Positions 21,736-29,358 of a stretch of 36,339 nucleotides of DNA are shown piece by piece. This DNA is from JAVBNO01 sp031551485. GTDB lineage: Bacteria; Bacillota; Clostridia; Oscillospirales; Ruminococcaceae. The stretch spans positions 1 to 36,339 of the forward strand of contig JAVBNO010000032.1 of NCBI GenBank assembly GCA_031551485.1. The letters run 5' to 3'. Numbering within the stretch: position 1 is the stretch's first letter; each line of letters opens with the position of its first letter. Below the pieces are notes generated by a model. The model saw only the letters and a program-made list of their open reading frames with translations, was not told where the DNA came from and did no database searches. The translations under genes were made by a program, and so were the position numbers.

Positions 21736-24384
21736 ATGCCTTATATTTATCGGCTGGACGGGGCGGAAACGCCCGATGTTTCGCTGATTGGGGATAAGGC
21801 CCTTGGGTTAATGCGCCTGATGCGCGCCCAGCTGCCGACGCCCCCGGGATTTGTGCTTACCACCGATTTTTTTGCCCCCTGGGCCGCTTATATTGAGGCC
21901 TCGACCCACTGGGAACAGGCCAAAGAGGCAGTGGCGTCAGGAACGGATGTGGCGGGGTGCGCGGAAAATTTAATGCATCTTTGCCAGCTTTTGCAGCTGG
22001 ACGGCGAACGGCAGAAAGCCCTTGGGGATATTGTGGGGAATATGGGCATTGATTTGGCCGCCATTCGCAGTTCGGTACCGCTGCCCGGTACAATGGCCGG
22101 AAAGGCGAATTTTGCGGGGCTATACGCCACGGTGCTGGCGGCGCCGGCGGACAAAATTGCCGAGGGCCTGCGGCTGTGCTTTGCTTCGGCGTTTTCGCAG
22201 CGGGTGCTGGCCTATTATCAGCGGCAACACATTCCACTGGGCGCGCCCGGTCTTGCCATTGTGGTGCAACACCAAATTTTGGCGGACGCGTCGGGCGTTG
22301 TATACACCGCCAACCCAAACCACAACAACCGGGATGAGCTTGTGGTCAATGCCAATTTTGGGTTGGGGGCCAGCGCCGTTACCGGGCGGTCGACGCCCGA
22401 CCGGTTTGTTTTGGCCCGAGCGGACAGGCGGTTGATCGACCAAAAGCCGGGGGCCAAGGAGCGGGCTTATTGGGCCCGGCTGCAGGGCGGCATTTTTGAG
22501 CTGCCCAATCCCCACCCGCCCGGCATTTTCGCCATTACAACGGTACAGGCCCAGGCGTTGGCCGCGTTGGCCGCTGAGGCCGAGGCCGCAGTTGGGGGGC
22601 CGGTGGAGGTGGAATGGGCGCTGGAGGACGGCGCGCTTTCCCTTTTGCAGGTGCGCCCAATGACCAGTTATTTTGCACTGCCAGACGCGCTGAATACCGG
22701 GTCGGATGAACCGGTTTTATATTATCTTGACGAAACACCCTCCCGCTACGGGGTGGCCGGGCCGGTGTCGGTTTTGGGGGAGCATTGTTTGCAGCTTTAC
22801 CAAAGCCACCTTTCCGCGCTGACTTCGGGCCGGGACATCACCGGCGCAAAAGACGGCATTGGCGGCATGGCGGGCGGCTTTTCCTTTTTAAACGTGTCGC
22901 ACCAAATGCGGCTTTACGGCAGACAAAGCACCCTGCGGAACCTTTCGGGAGTGGACGGAGCGGCAGGTCGGGCGCTGGCGGTGTTGGACGAAAATGACCT
23001 GCCAGAAACTCTTCCCCCCAAATTGCAGGGCATTGCCTGGGAGATGGTGAGCGAGCACCTGGACAAAGTGTCCCATATGTTTGCCGCCAAACGCCGGCCG
23101 GAGCAAAACAGCGAGCAGTTTGAATATTTGTCCTATGGCGCGCTGGAGGAGATGGAAAGCGACGCTGCCGGCATCACCGGGCTTGCGGCCTTGGCGGCGC
23201 AGCTTTTTGACCGGGTGGGCCAGGTGCGGGTTGCAGCCCGGGCGATAGAAGGGGCGGCGCTTTCGGCGCGTCGGGCCATTGAAAAGCTGCTGTATGGGCT
23301 GCCGGAACCCATCCGGGCGCTGGCCCCTTTGTTGGAAGAGGGCCTTCCCCACAACATCACGGTGGAGATGGCGACCGCCTTTGCCGCTTTGGTAAAGGAA
23401 GGGGCCGCTTTATCCTGCGCTTCGGCGGCGGATTTTGCCGCCAAACTGGAGGCGGGCGTGCTGCCGGAGGACTTTATGGCCGCCTGGCACCAGTGGATGC
23501 GGCTTTACGGCTTTCGCGGGCCGGGAGAGATGGACATCGCTTCCCCCCGATACAGCGAATTGACCGCCGCCCTTTATGCGGCGATGCGGAGTATTCATAC
23601 CCCCAGCTTAGCAGGAGGCACCAGCCGGGATTTGGAGGCGCAGCACCAGGAAACGGTGGCCCGGCGGGAGGATGCCTACCGGCAGATCGGGCAGTTCTTA
23701 CGGGCGCATGCAGGGACGCATGTTGACCTTGGCGACCGCTTTGAGACACAATACCACGCCCTTGTGCTTTTGGGCGGCTATCGGGAAATGCCGCTGCACT
23801 GCATGGCCAAAGCGCTTTCTCTTTTGCGGGAACGGGCATTGGCAGCCGGCCGGCGTTTGGCGCGGGCCGGCCGACTGGCTGCAGCGGAGGATGTGTTCGG
23901 TTTTACCCTTCATCAGCTGGACGACGCCCTGGAGGATCCCGATTTGAATTTGGCTGCCTGCCAGCAGGAAAATATCGCCGCGCGGCAGGCATTTTTACAA
24001 ATGCCCGCGTCCCGGCTGATTGATTCCCGGGGGCGGGTGCAGCCACCGGCCCGATTGGCCGGGCGCAAGGAACAGATATGCGGCATTGCCGCGGCGCCGG
24101 GCGTTGGGGGCGGGCCGGTAAAACACTTGGCTTTTCCCGGCGAGAAAGCCGTTTGCCCCGGCGACGTCATTGTCGCGGCCTCCATTGACCCCGGTTGGAT
24201 TCATTTGCTTCCCTGTGTGGCCGGGGTGATTGTGGACGCGGGCGGGCCGCTGCAGCATGGTGTGGCGGTGCTGCGGGAACTAGGCATCCCTTGCGTTTGC
24301 GGCGTGGATATGGCCGCCGAGGTGCTTGGGGAAGGGCAGTTTGTGGAAATTGATGGTACTGCGGGCACGGTAACACTGCTATAA
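21736..24384 (+). CDS. PEP-utilising phosphotransferase, rifampicin phosphotransferase/PEP synthase-like
   Basis: 882 aa. The N-terminal ATP-grasp part (PEP/pyruvate dikinase N-domain, about 1-315) starts with LIGDKALGLMRLMRAQLPTP and PGFVLTT, and shows SSVPLPGTMAGKANFAGLYA, VVQHQILADASGVVYTANP and VEWALEDGALSLLQVRPM. A variable middle domain (about 330-775) follows. The C-terminal swivelling domain has VIVAASIDPGWIHLL and GGPLQHGVAVLRELGIPC with phospho-carrier His841. This order and the DPGW and GG-x3-HG motifs resemble rifampicin phosphotransferase (Rph) and the YvkC group more than classical PEP synthase, whose PEP-binding TIM barrel I cannot find. It could phosphorylate a small molecule with ATP; the substrate is not evident. 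GAAAGGAGGG precedes the ATG. Confidence 0.86.
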   Translation: MPYIYRLDGAETPDVSLIGDKALGLMRLMRAQLPTPPGFVLTTDFFAPWAAYIEASTHWEQAKEAVASGTDVAGCAENLMHLCQLLQLDGERQKALGDIVGNMGIDLAAIRSSVPLPGTMAGKANFAGLYATVLAAPADKIAEGLRLCFASAFSQRVLAYYQRQHIPLGAPGLAIVVQHQILADASGVVYTANPNHNNRDELVVNANFGLGASAVTGRSTPDRFVLARADRRLIDQKPGAKERAYWARLQGGIFELPNPHPPGIFAITTVQAQALAALAAEAEAAVGGPVEVEWALEDGALSLLQVRPMTSYFALPDALNTGSDEPVLYYLDETPSRYGVAGPVSVLGEHCLQLYQSHLSALTSGRDITGAKDGIGGMAGGFSFLNVSHQMRLYGRQSTLRNLSGVDGAAGRALAVLDENDLPETLPPKLQGIAWEMVSEHLDKVSHMFAAKRRPEQNSEQFEYLSYGALEEMESDAAGITGLAALAAQLFDRVGQVRVAARAIEGAALSARRAIEKLLYGLPEPIRALAPLLEEGLPHNITVEMATAFAALVKEGAALSCASAADFAAKLEAGVLPEDFMAAWHQWMRLYGFRGPGEMDIASPRYSELTAALYAAMRSIHTPSLAGGTSRDLEAQHQETVARREDAYRQIGQFLRAHAGTHVDLGDRFETQYHALVLLGGYREMPLHCMAKALSLLRERALAAGRRLARAGRLAAAEDVFGFTLHQLDDALEDPDLNLAACQQENIAARQAFLQMPASRLIDSRGRVQPPARLAGRKEQICGIAAAPGVGGGPVKHLAFPGEKAVCPGDVIVAASIDPGWIHLLPCVAGVIVDAGGPLQHGVAVLRELGIPCVCGVDMAAEVLGEGQFVEIDGTAGTVTLL

Positions 24385-24408
24385 TGGTAGTAAAGGGATT
24401 CTTTCACT

Positions 24409-24437
24409 TTGACACAAACGTGTTTTTGCGTTATGAT
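24409..24437 (+). promoter_or_regulatory. Strong sigma-A promoter of the tandem lipoprotein genes
   Basis: A perfect TTGACA and a TATGAT are 17 bases apart. The predicted transcription start, near 24443, lies before ATG 24468, supporting that start. Confidence 0.8.
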
Positions 24438-24467
24438 GAACAAGCACGAAAATGGAGATGTACATAT

Positions 24468-25028
24468 ATGCGAATGGCAAAAACGATTTTACAAACGATG
24501 GTGATTTCAATTTTATCCGCCGCACTTTTTTGCGGTTGTCAAATGCAGGTGAGCCCCGCCCCAGGCGGTGTGCAGGTGGTGGATAACCGCACCTCGTCCA
24601 CAATGGACGCGCCCTCGTCCTCGGCAGCAGCAAAAAGCGAAGCTTCGCCGGCAGAGAGCGGCGGCACATCGACAGCCGGGGGACCGGCCAGTACCGGCCA
24701 GAGCACCTGCCCTGTCGTCGTCATTTTAGGCCCGGACAGCCCCGCCGAAAGCTTCGCGGGCATTTATACCGTAGACGCCGCCTTTGTGCTGCGCCAGCTG
24801 GACGGCAGCTTTTTGCGGGACACGCTGATTTGGGATGACACGCTTACCCCGGAAACAGCCTCGATTGTCCGCACTTTTTCCAGCGCCAAACTGAGCCAAA
24901 GCGAGATTATATCGTCGCTTAACAATTTTGTTCAAGACGCGGGAACCAGTGTGAAAAAATATAAAATCCGTATTTATGCCGTGGCCGACGGAAACGGCAA
25001 TGCCATTTTTTATGCTTTAAGCAGGTAA
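24468..25028 (+). CDS. Ser-rich lipoprotein, first of two tandem paralogues
   Basis: 186 aa from ATG 24468. The signal peptide MRMAKTILQTMVISILSAAL is followed by FCGC, with lipidation likely at Cys24 (the lipobox is atypical at -3). Residues about 30-75 are low-complexity Ser/Ala/Gly/Thr. A C-terminal domain of about 100 residues ends with IYAVADGNGNAIFYALSR. That ending closely parallels the next gene's VYAVPTSGGNGTFYFLSK, and both are preceded by a helix with a (N/A)FV(Q/D) segment, so the two are paralogues. I do not know the domain. The frame is open upstream to 24384, but the promoter excludes that start. Probably anchored to the outer face of the membrane with a spacer. Confidence 0.82.
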   Translation: MRMAKTILQTMVISILSAALFCGCQMQVSPAPGGVQVVDNRTSSTMDAPSSSAAAKSEASPAESGGTSTAGGPASTGQSTCPVVVILGPDSPAESFAGIYTVDAAFVLRQLDGSFLRDTLIWDDTLTPETASIVRTFSSAKLSQSEIISSLNNFVQDAGTSVKKYKIRIYAVADGNGNAIFYALSR

Positions 25029-25068
25029 CAGGAAAGGTAAAAATTATTTTGAGAAAGAAGATGCATGT

Positions 25069-25722
25069 ATGAGCGCACGTAAATGGTTAATCAGCTTTGT
25101 TTTTATTTTGGCTGTGGCGATGTGCGGGTGTAAGGTACCCACATCCGGCGGCGGTTCCGTTAAGTCACCCTCGTCCTCCACCAGCACAGAACCCTCCGGT
25201 GTGGCGGAGCCATCCAGCAGTGTGGCGGAGGTTCCTTCCAGCGTGGCGGAAAGTTCCAGCAGTGAGGCGGAAAGTTCCAGCAGCTCCCAGGCCCCCAGTT
25301 CCAGCGCGGCACCCGTCAGCTCCAGTGTGGCTGCCAGTTCCAAAGCGGCCAGTTCCAGCGTGGCGCCTGCCAGCTCCAGCGCAGCACCCGTTAGCTCCAG
25401 CGTTGCCGCCAGTTCCAGTGCCGCTGCCAGCTCCAGCGCTGCCGCCAACAATTTGTCCGCCATCACCAAAGTGAATGCAAACGAGATTATTAAAGAAATT
25501 GAAGCCTATGCCAACGAGGCAGAGTTGGTATGGAAAGGTTCGCTGAAACCAGACGACTGCGCCGTGCGGTCTGTTTCCACCGACAGTTTGTCCAAGTATG
25601 AACTGCTGAAAGAGATGAAGGCGTTTGTGGACCAGGCCGAGGAATCCGACCGGTATAACTACTACGTTTACGCCGTACCCACCAGCGGCGGCAACGGCAC
25701 CTTCTACTTCCTAAGCAAATAA
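25069..25722 (+). CDS. Ser-rich lipoprotein, second tandem paralogue
   Basis: 217 aa. The signal peptide MSARKWLISFVFILAVAM is followed by CGC, with lipidation likely at Cys21. Residues about 30-125 are an Ser/Ala-rich spacer with recurrent SSSA and SSVAASS units, coded largely by AGTTCCAGC-type codons. The globular C-terminal domain (about 126-217) has a predicted helix NANEIIKEIEAYANEAELVW, then LLKEMKAFVDQAEESDRYNY and the final VYAVPTSGGNGTFYFLSK. It shares its C-terminal pattern with the lipoprotein just upstream, 40 bases away and probably in the same transcript, but its spacer is longer. Function is unknown. The ribosome site is weak (GAGAAAGAAG). Confidence 0.82.
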   Translation: MSARKWLISFVFILAVAMCGCKVPTSGGGSVKSPSSSTSTEPSGVAEPSSSVAEVPSSVAESSSSEAESSSSSQAPSSSAAPVSSSVAASSKAASSSVAPASSSAAPVSSSVAASSSAAASSSAAANNLSAITKVNANEIIKEIEAYANEAELVWKGSLKPDDCAVRSVSTDSLSKYELLKEMKAFVDQAEESDRYNYYVYAVPTSGGNGTFYFLSK

Positions 25723-25742
25723 ATACATATTGCAGTTATCAC

Positions 25743-25782
25743 AAAAACCCTGCTTCCCACAATGAAGGAAGCAGGGTTTTTT
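25743..25782 (+). terminator. Bidirectional intrinsic terminator between lipoprotein genes and pckA
   Basis: AAAACCCTGCTTCC pairs perfectly with GGAAGCAGGGTTTT around a 9-base loop, with A- and T-tracts on both sides. It serves the plus-strand lipoproteins and also pckA on the minus strand. Confidence 0.93.
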
Positions 25783-25810
25783 CTTGTTGACCTGTGGTGC
25801 TATTGTTTCA

Positions 25811-27577
25811 TTAGCCGAGGCGTTTTTCCAGTGCCGCCAGCTCTTCTTTCAGCTCGCCCGGCAGCCGGTCGCCAAACTTGGCATAGAATTCATGAATGCC
25901 GGCGACTTCTTCTTTCCACAAGGCACTGTCTACATTAAGGAGGGATTTGATGGTGTCCGTAGTAATGCCGTCAAGGCCTTCAATGTTAATATCCTCCGGT
26001 TTGGGTTCGTAGCCGATGGGGGTTTCTACCGCGTCGGCAGTACCGTCGCAGCGGCCCAGCATCCACATCAGCACGCGCATATTGTCGCCAAAGCCCGGCC
26101 AGATGAATTGGCCTTCGTCATTGGTGCGGAACCAGTTGACATTGAAAATTTGGGGGGCTTTGTCGCCCAGCTTTTGGCCCATGGCCAGCCAATGAGCAAA
26201 ATAGTCGCCCATATGGTACCCGCAGAAAGGCAGCATGGCCATAGGATCGCGGCGAACCACGCCTACGGCGCCGGCGGCGGCGGCCGTTGTTTCAGAGGCC
26301 ATGATGGAGCCTACAAAGACGCCTGCCTGCCAATCACGGGCCTGGTAAACCAAAGGCGCCGTTTTGGCCCGGCGTCCGCCAAAGACGATGGCGGAAAGGG
26401 GCACGCCCTGGGGATTGGAAAACTCGCTGGAAATGCAGGGACAATTCTTGGCGGGGGCGGTAAAGCGGCTGTTGGGATGGGCGCCTTTTTCGCCGGAATC
26501 GGGATCCCATTTTTCGCCTTTCCAGTTCAAAGCATTGCGAGGCGGATTTTTGTCCAGGCCTTCCCACCACACGGTGTTGTCGTCCAGATTGTGCACCACA
26601 TTGGTGAAGATCGTGTTTTTGCGTGTGGAGGCCAAGGCGTTGGGGTTGGACTTTTCATTGGTGCCGGGGGCCACGCCGAAGAAGCCGCTTTCGGGGTTAA
26701 TCGCCCACAGCCGGCCGTCGGGGCCAATGCGGATCCAGGCGATATCGTCGCCGACGCACCAGACTTTGTAACCCTGCTTTTCGTAAACCTCGGGCGGGAT
26801 GAGCATGGCCAAATTGGTTTTGCCGCAGGCGGATGGGAAGGCGGCCGCCAGGTATTTGACCTCGCCTTTTGGGTTTTCAATGCCCAAAATGAGCATATGT
26901 TCGGCCATCCAGCCTTCGTTTTTGCCCTGGTAAGAGGCGATGCGCAACGCAAAGCATTTTTTGCCCAAAAGCACATTGCCGCCGTAACCGGAGTTGATCG
27001 ACCAAATGGTGTTGTCCTCGGGGAAGTGGCAGATGTAGCGGTTTTCTTCATCGATGTTCGCTTTGGAGTGAAGGCCGCGGACAAAATCGTTGGAGGTTTC
27101 CCCCAGTTGGGTCAAGGCATCGGCGCCCATGCGGGTCATGATGTCCATATTGAGAACGACATAGATGGAGTCGGTAATTTCAATGCCCACTTTGGCAAAT
27201 GGCGATCCGATGGGGCCCATGGACTAGGGAATGACATACATAGTGCGGCCCTTCATGACGCCGTCAAACAATTGGCCCAGTTTATCGTAGGCTTCCCGCG
27301 GGTCCATCCAGTTGTTGGTGGGGCCTGCATCCGCCTCTTTGCGGGAGCAGATAAAGGTACGGTGTTCCACACGGGCCACGTCGTTGATGGCGGTGCGGTG
27401 GATATAACATCCCGGCAGCTTTTCGGCGTTCAGGGGCAGAATTTCACCGCTTTTTACACTTTGTTCCCGCAGTGCGATCAGCTGCTCTTCGCTGCCGTCA
27501 ATCCAGATCACTCGATCCGGTTTGACAAGTCCGGTCATCTCTTCGACCCATTTTCTTACGTTCGGATTGCTGGTCAT
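25811..27577 (-). pseudogene. pckA: GTP-type phosphoenolpyruvate carboxykinase interrupted by an in-frame TAG
   Basis: The gene would encode about 588 residues, normal for GTP-dependent PEPCK, which converts oxaloacetate to PEP. The first 117 codons (NPNVRKWVEEMTGLVKPDRV, then IWIDGSEEQ; later GRTMYVIP) are followed by TAG at 27224-27226. The same frame then continues without any lesion for 470 codons (SMGPIGSPFAKVGIEITDS, FPSACGKTN P-loop with Cys251 and Lys253, GDDIAWI, PHARFTAP-like NSRFTAPAKNCPCIS). In relatives an aromatic residue stands at the stop position, so TAT or TAC to TAG by one base change is the simplest origin. TAG ends other genes here, so recoding is unlikely. It could be a recent inactivation, a strain-level variant or a sequence error. 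A strong GAAAGGAGAA site precedes the ATG. Confidence 0.88.
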
Positions 27578-27643
27578 CTATGAATTCTCCTTTCAGATCG
27601 TAAAGTTCATCGATTGCATCCATGCATTTATGGGTATAGTTTC

Positions 27644-27673
27644 ATTATAATCAAATTGTTTCTAAAAAACAAT
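27644..27673 (-). promoter_or_regulatory. Putative pckA promoter with overlapping inverted repeat
   Basis: On the minus strand a perfect TATAAT lies about 67 bases before the pckA start, with a weak -35 (TTGTTT) 17 bases upstream. The spacer contains the inverted repeat ATTGTTT-5-AAACAAT at 27655-27673, well placed to be an operator. The regulator is unknown. Confidence 0.5.
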
Positions 27674-27740
27674 CGATAAAGTTTATTTTTTCACAACTTG
27701 CAAATTTTCGGAGGTTTGTGCATTTTTCTGCGTAATGGGC

Positions 27741-28766
27741 CTAAAATTTGCAATTTATCCCCATCGTCGCTGCACCATTGAGAGTCATGTCCGCCGTATG
27801 CCCCGCGGTGTATTCATAAAACGCCTGGGCGCCGATCATGGCGGCGTTGTCGCCGCACAGGGCAAGGGGGGGAATATAAAGGGGCAGGCCCCGCGTTTGG
27901 GCGCCTTCTTCCAACAGCTGGCGCAAGCGCGTATTGGCCGCCACGCCCCCTGCCGCCGCCAGAGCCGGGCTGTGCAGCGTTTTGGCCGCTTCGAAAAAGT
28001 GCCCTGCCAGCAGGTCGGTCACCTTGCCGCGAAAGGCGGCAGCCAAATCGGCCATTTCCACCTCTTCGCCTTTTTGGCGGGCGTTATGCAGCAGGTTCAC
28101 CGCCGCTGTCTTAAGCCCTGAAAAAGAAAAATCCAGCGGATTCCCATCCATTTTGGGGGTGGGTAGCGGGTAACGCTTTGCGCTTTCTGCGCTGCCTTTG
28201 GCCGCCAATTTGTCCAGCGCCGCGCCGCCGGGATAAGGCAAACCCATGGCACGCGCCACTTTGTCGAACACTTCCCCCGCGGCATCGTCCCGGGTGCGGG
28301 CGACAATGGTGAAGTCAGTATAGCTTTGCACGTCCACAATGTGGCTGTGGCCGCCGGACACCACCAAACATAAAAAGGGCGGGCGGCAGTTCGGATGGGC
28401 CAGGTAGTTGGCGGCCAGGTGGCCCCGCAGATGGTGGACAGGGATGAGGGGTTTGTGCAGGGCCAAGGCCAACCCCTTGGCAAAGTTTACCCCCACCAAC
28501 AGCGCACCGATCAGCCCCGGCGCCGCCGTAACGGCGATGGCGTCGGCATCGTGCCAGCTCATGCCCGCCTCTGCCAAGGCGGCCGTACAGACGCCGGTAA
28601 TTTCTTCCACATGGCGGCGGGAGGCGATTTCCGGCACAACACCGCCGTATTTTTGGTGCTCCGCCAGCTGAGAAAACACCACCGAACTACAAATGCGCCG
28701 TCCGTCTTCAACAACGGCGGCGGCAGTCTCGTCACAGGATGTTTCAATGGCCAATATCTTCAGCAC
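27741..28766 (-). CDS. tsaD: tRNA N6-adenosine threonylcarbamoyltransferase TsaD
   Basis: 341 aa from GTG 28766. TsaD transfers threonylcarbamoyl to A37 of tRNAs that read ANN codons. The N-terminus LKILAIETSCDETAAAVVED is the family's ASKHA nucleotide-binding start. PVHHLRGHLAANYLAH provides the metal-binding His112 and His116, LVVSGGHSHIV the second phosphate loop, and GGVAANTRLR with ALCGDNAAMIG the C-terminal signature. The frame reaches ATG 28805, but that codon coincides with the predicted transcription start, while GTG 28766 has AAAGGAGG upstream and gives the conserved N-terminus, so GTG is chosen. No other t6A gene is in the window. Confidence 0.95.
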   Translation of the reverse strand: MLKILAIETSCDETAAAVVEDGRRICSSVVFSQLAEHQKYGGVVPEIASRRHVEEITGVCTAALAEAGMSWHDADAIAVTAAPGLIGALLVGVNFAKGLALALHKPLIPVHHLRGHLAANYLAHPNCRPPFLCLVVSGGHSHIVDVQSYTDFTIVARTRDDAAGEVFDKVARAMGLPYPGGAALDKLAAKGSAESAKRYPLPTPKMDGNPLDFSFSGLKTAAVNLLHNARQKGEEVEMADLAAAFRGKVTDLLAGHFFEAAKTLHSPALAAAGGVAANTRLRQLLEEGAQTRGLPLYIPPLALCGDNAAMIGAQAFYEYTAGHTADMTLNGAATMGINCKF

Positions 28767-28813
28767 TCTCGCCTCCTTTCCCTTGTGTCCTAGCGATTTT
28801 CGCACTAAATCTT

Positions 28814-28843
28814 ATTATATCCCTCTCGGCTCTTCCCCGTCAA
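28814..28843 (-). promoter_or_regulatory. Promoter of tsaD
   Basis: On the minus strand TTGACG and a perfect TATAAT are 18 bases apart. Transcription should begin near 28807, which decides in favour of the GTG start at 28766. Confidence 0.78.
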
Positions 28844-28845
28844 CT

Positions 28846-29160
28846 TCCTTTTCTTTTTTTCGGAAAAAGAAAAGGAAGCAAAAGAAAAACCAATCTCGCA
28901 ATCAGTTTGCCGGTATACCGCAGACTTTATGCCCGAGGGCAAGTTGTACCCGTCTCTCGGATGCGCGGAAAATAAAACGCAGGCAAAAGGAAAAGTAAAG
29001 TGCTCGATTTCTGCGGAAGCCGCCATGTTCGCGTCCCACGCGCACATGCGCGCCACACGGGGGAGAAGCTCGTGCCCCGCGGCCCCCTCTCCAGCTTCCC
29101 GGCAGGGGCTGGTGGCGGAACTGCACAACGGTATATTTACCTTGTGGGGGAAATGGCATT
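28846..29160. other. GC-rich non-coding block headed by a long hairpin
   Basis: It begins with a 15-bp inverted repeat (CTTCCTTTTCTTTTT, loop TTCGG, and its complement) followed by GCAAAAGAAAAACC. About 280 bases of GC-rich sequence follow, with short self-complementary stretches (GCGCACATGCGC; CCAGC with GCTGG). No frame has a ribosome site or protein-like composition. Its look, a hairpin followed by GCAAAA, recalls the dispersed repeats at 9627-10223, but the sequence is not the same. It may be another dispersed element; only one copy is present here. Confidence 0.5.
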
Positions 29161-29180
29161 CGTTTTGCCGCGGCTTTCGC

Positions 29181-29210
29181 TTGACAATTCTTCTTCCAAT
29201 ATGCTACCAT
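29181..29210 (+). promoter_or_regulatory. Putative promoter of the P-type ATPase gene
   Basis: A perfect TTGACA and TACCAT (4 of 6) are 18 bases apart. The transcript would start just before the riboswitch. Confidence 0.55.
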
Positions 29211-29242
29211 GTGAAATAATCTTTTGAAAAGTGAATCAGAAA

Positions 29243-29308
29243 ATCTGAACAGGCGGCGGAGCTTTCCGCAGGCCGGGTCAACAGACAGCGAGTATGCTCG
29301 TGGGACAG
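29243..29308 (+). promoter_or_regulatory. Candidate NiCo (nickel/cobalt) riboswitch aptamer
   Basis: The RNA has CTGAACAGGC (29245-29254), a GCGGA/TCCGC hairpin, then GCAGGCCGGG, a small GTC-AACA-GAC hairpin, a CGAG/CTCG hairpin and GGGACAG (29302-29308). CTG and CAG close the junction. The blocks CTGARCAGGC, GCAG(G)CCGGG, AACAGA and GTGGGACAG are, from memory, those of the NiCo riboswitch four-way junction that binds Ni2+ or Co2+. The downstream P-type cation ATPase is a typical NiCo target. The third hairpin is shorter than in the well-studied example. The identification is by motif recognition, not by a covariance search. Confidence 0.72.
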
Positions 29309-29337
29309 TAAAGCAATTTACGCCCCCGGGTTTTTTT
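29302..29337 (+). terminator. Riboswitch-controlled terminator overlapping the aptamer
   Basis: GTAAA-GCAA-TTTAC, extended by GGG with CCC, is followed by CCGGG and seven T residues. The 5' part of this stem is the GGGACAG that the aptamer also needs. An alternative longer stem joins CCGGG (29273-29277) with CCCGG (29325-29329). Metal binding would therefore block the terminator and turn the gene on. Confidence 0.65.
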
Positions 29338-29358
29338 ATTTTTCCGAGGTGATTTTGA

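Noticed and set aside
27224..27226. TAG in pckA as a pyrrolysine or read-through codon
   Set aside because: TAG ends glgP, the metalloprotease gene and the P-type ATPase gene in this window, no context element was seen, and the homologous position is not known for a special residue. A mutation or sequence error is simpler.
25784..27583. 599-codon open frame antisense to pckA
   Set aside because: The opposite strand encodes the conserved PEP carboxykinase; this frame has Gly/His/Phe-rich shadow composition and no ribosome site. It is not evidence for a gene despite being longer than the broken pckA frames.
28767..28805. ATG 28805 as start of tsaD
   Set aside because: It coincides with the predicted transcription start and adds residues absent from the family N-terminus; GTG 28766 has the ribosome site.
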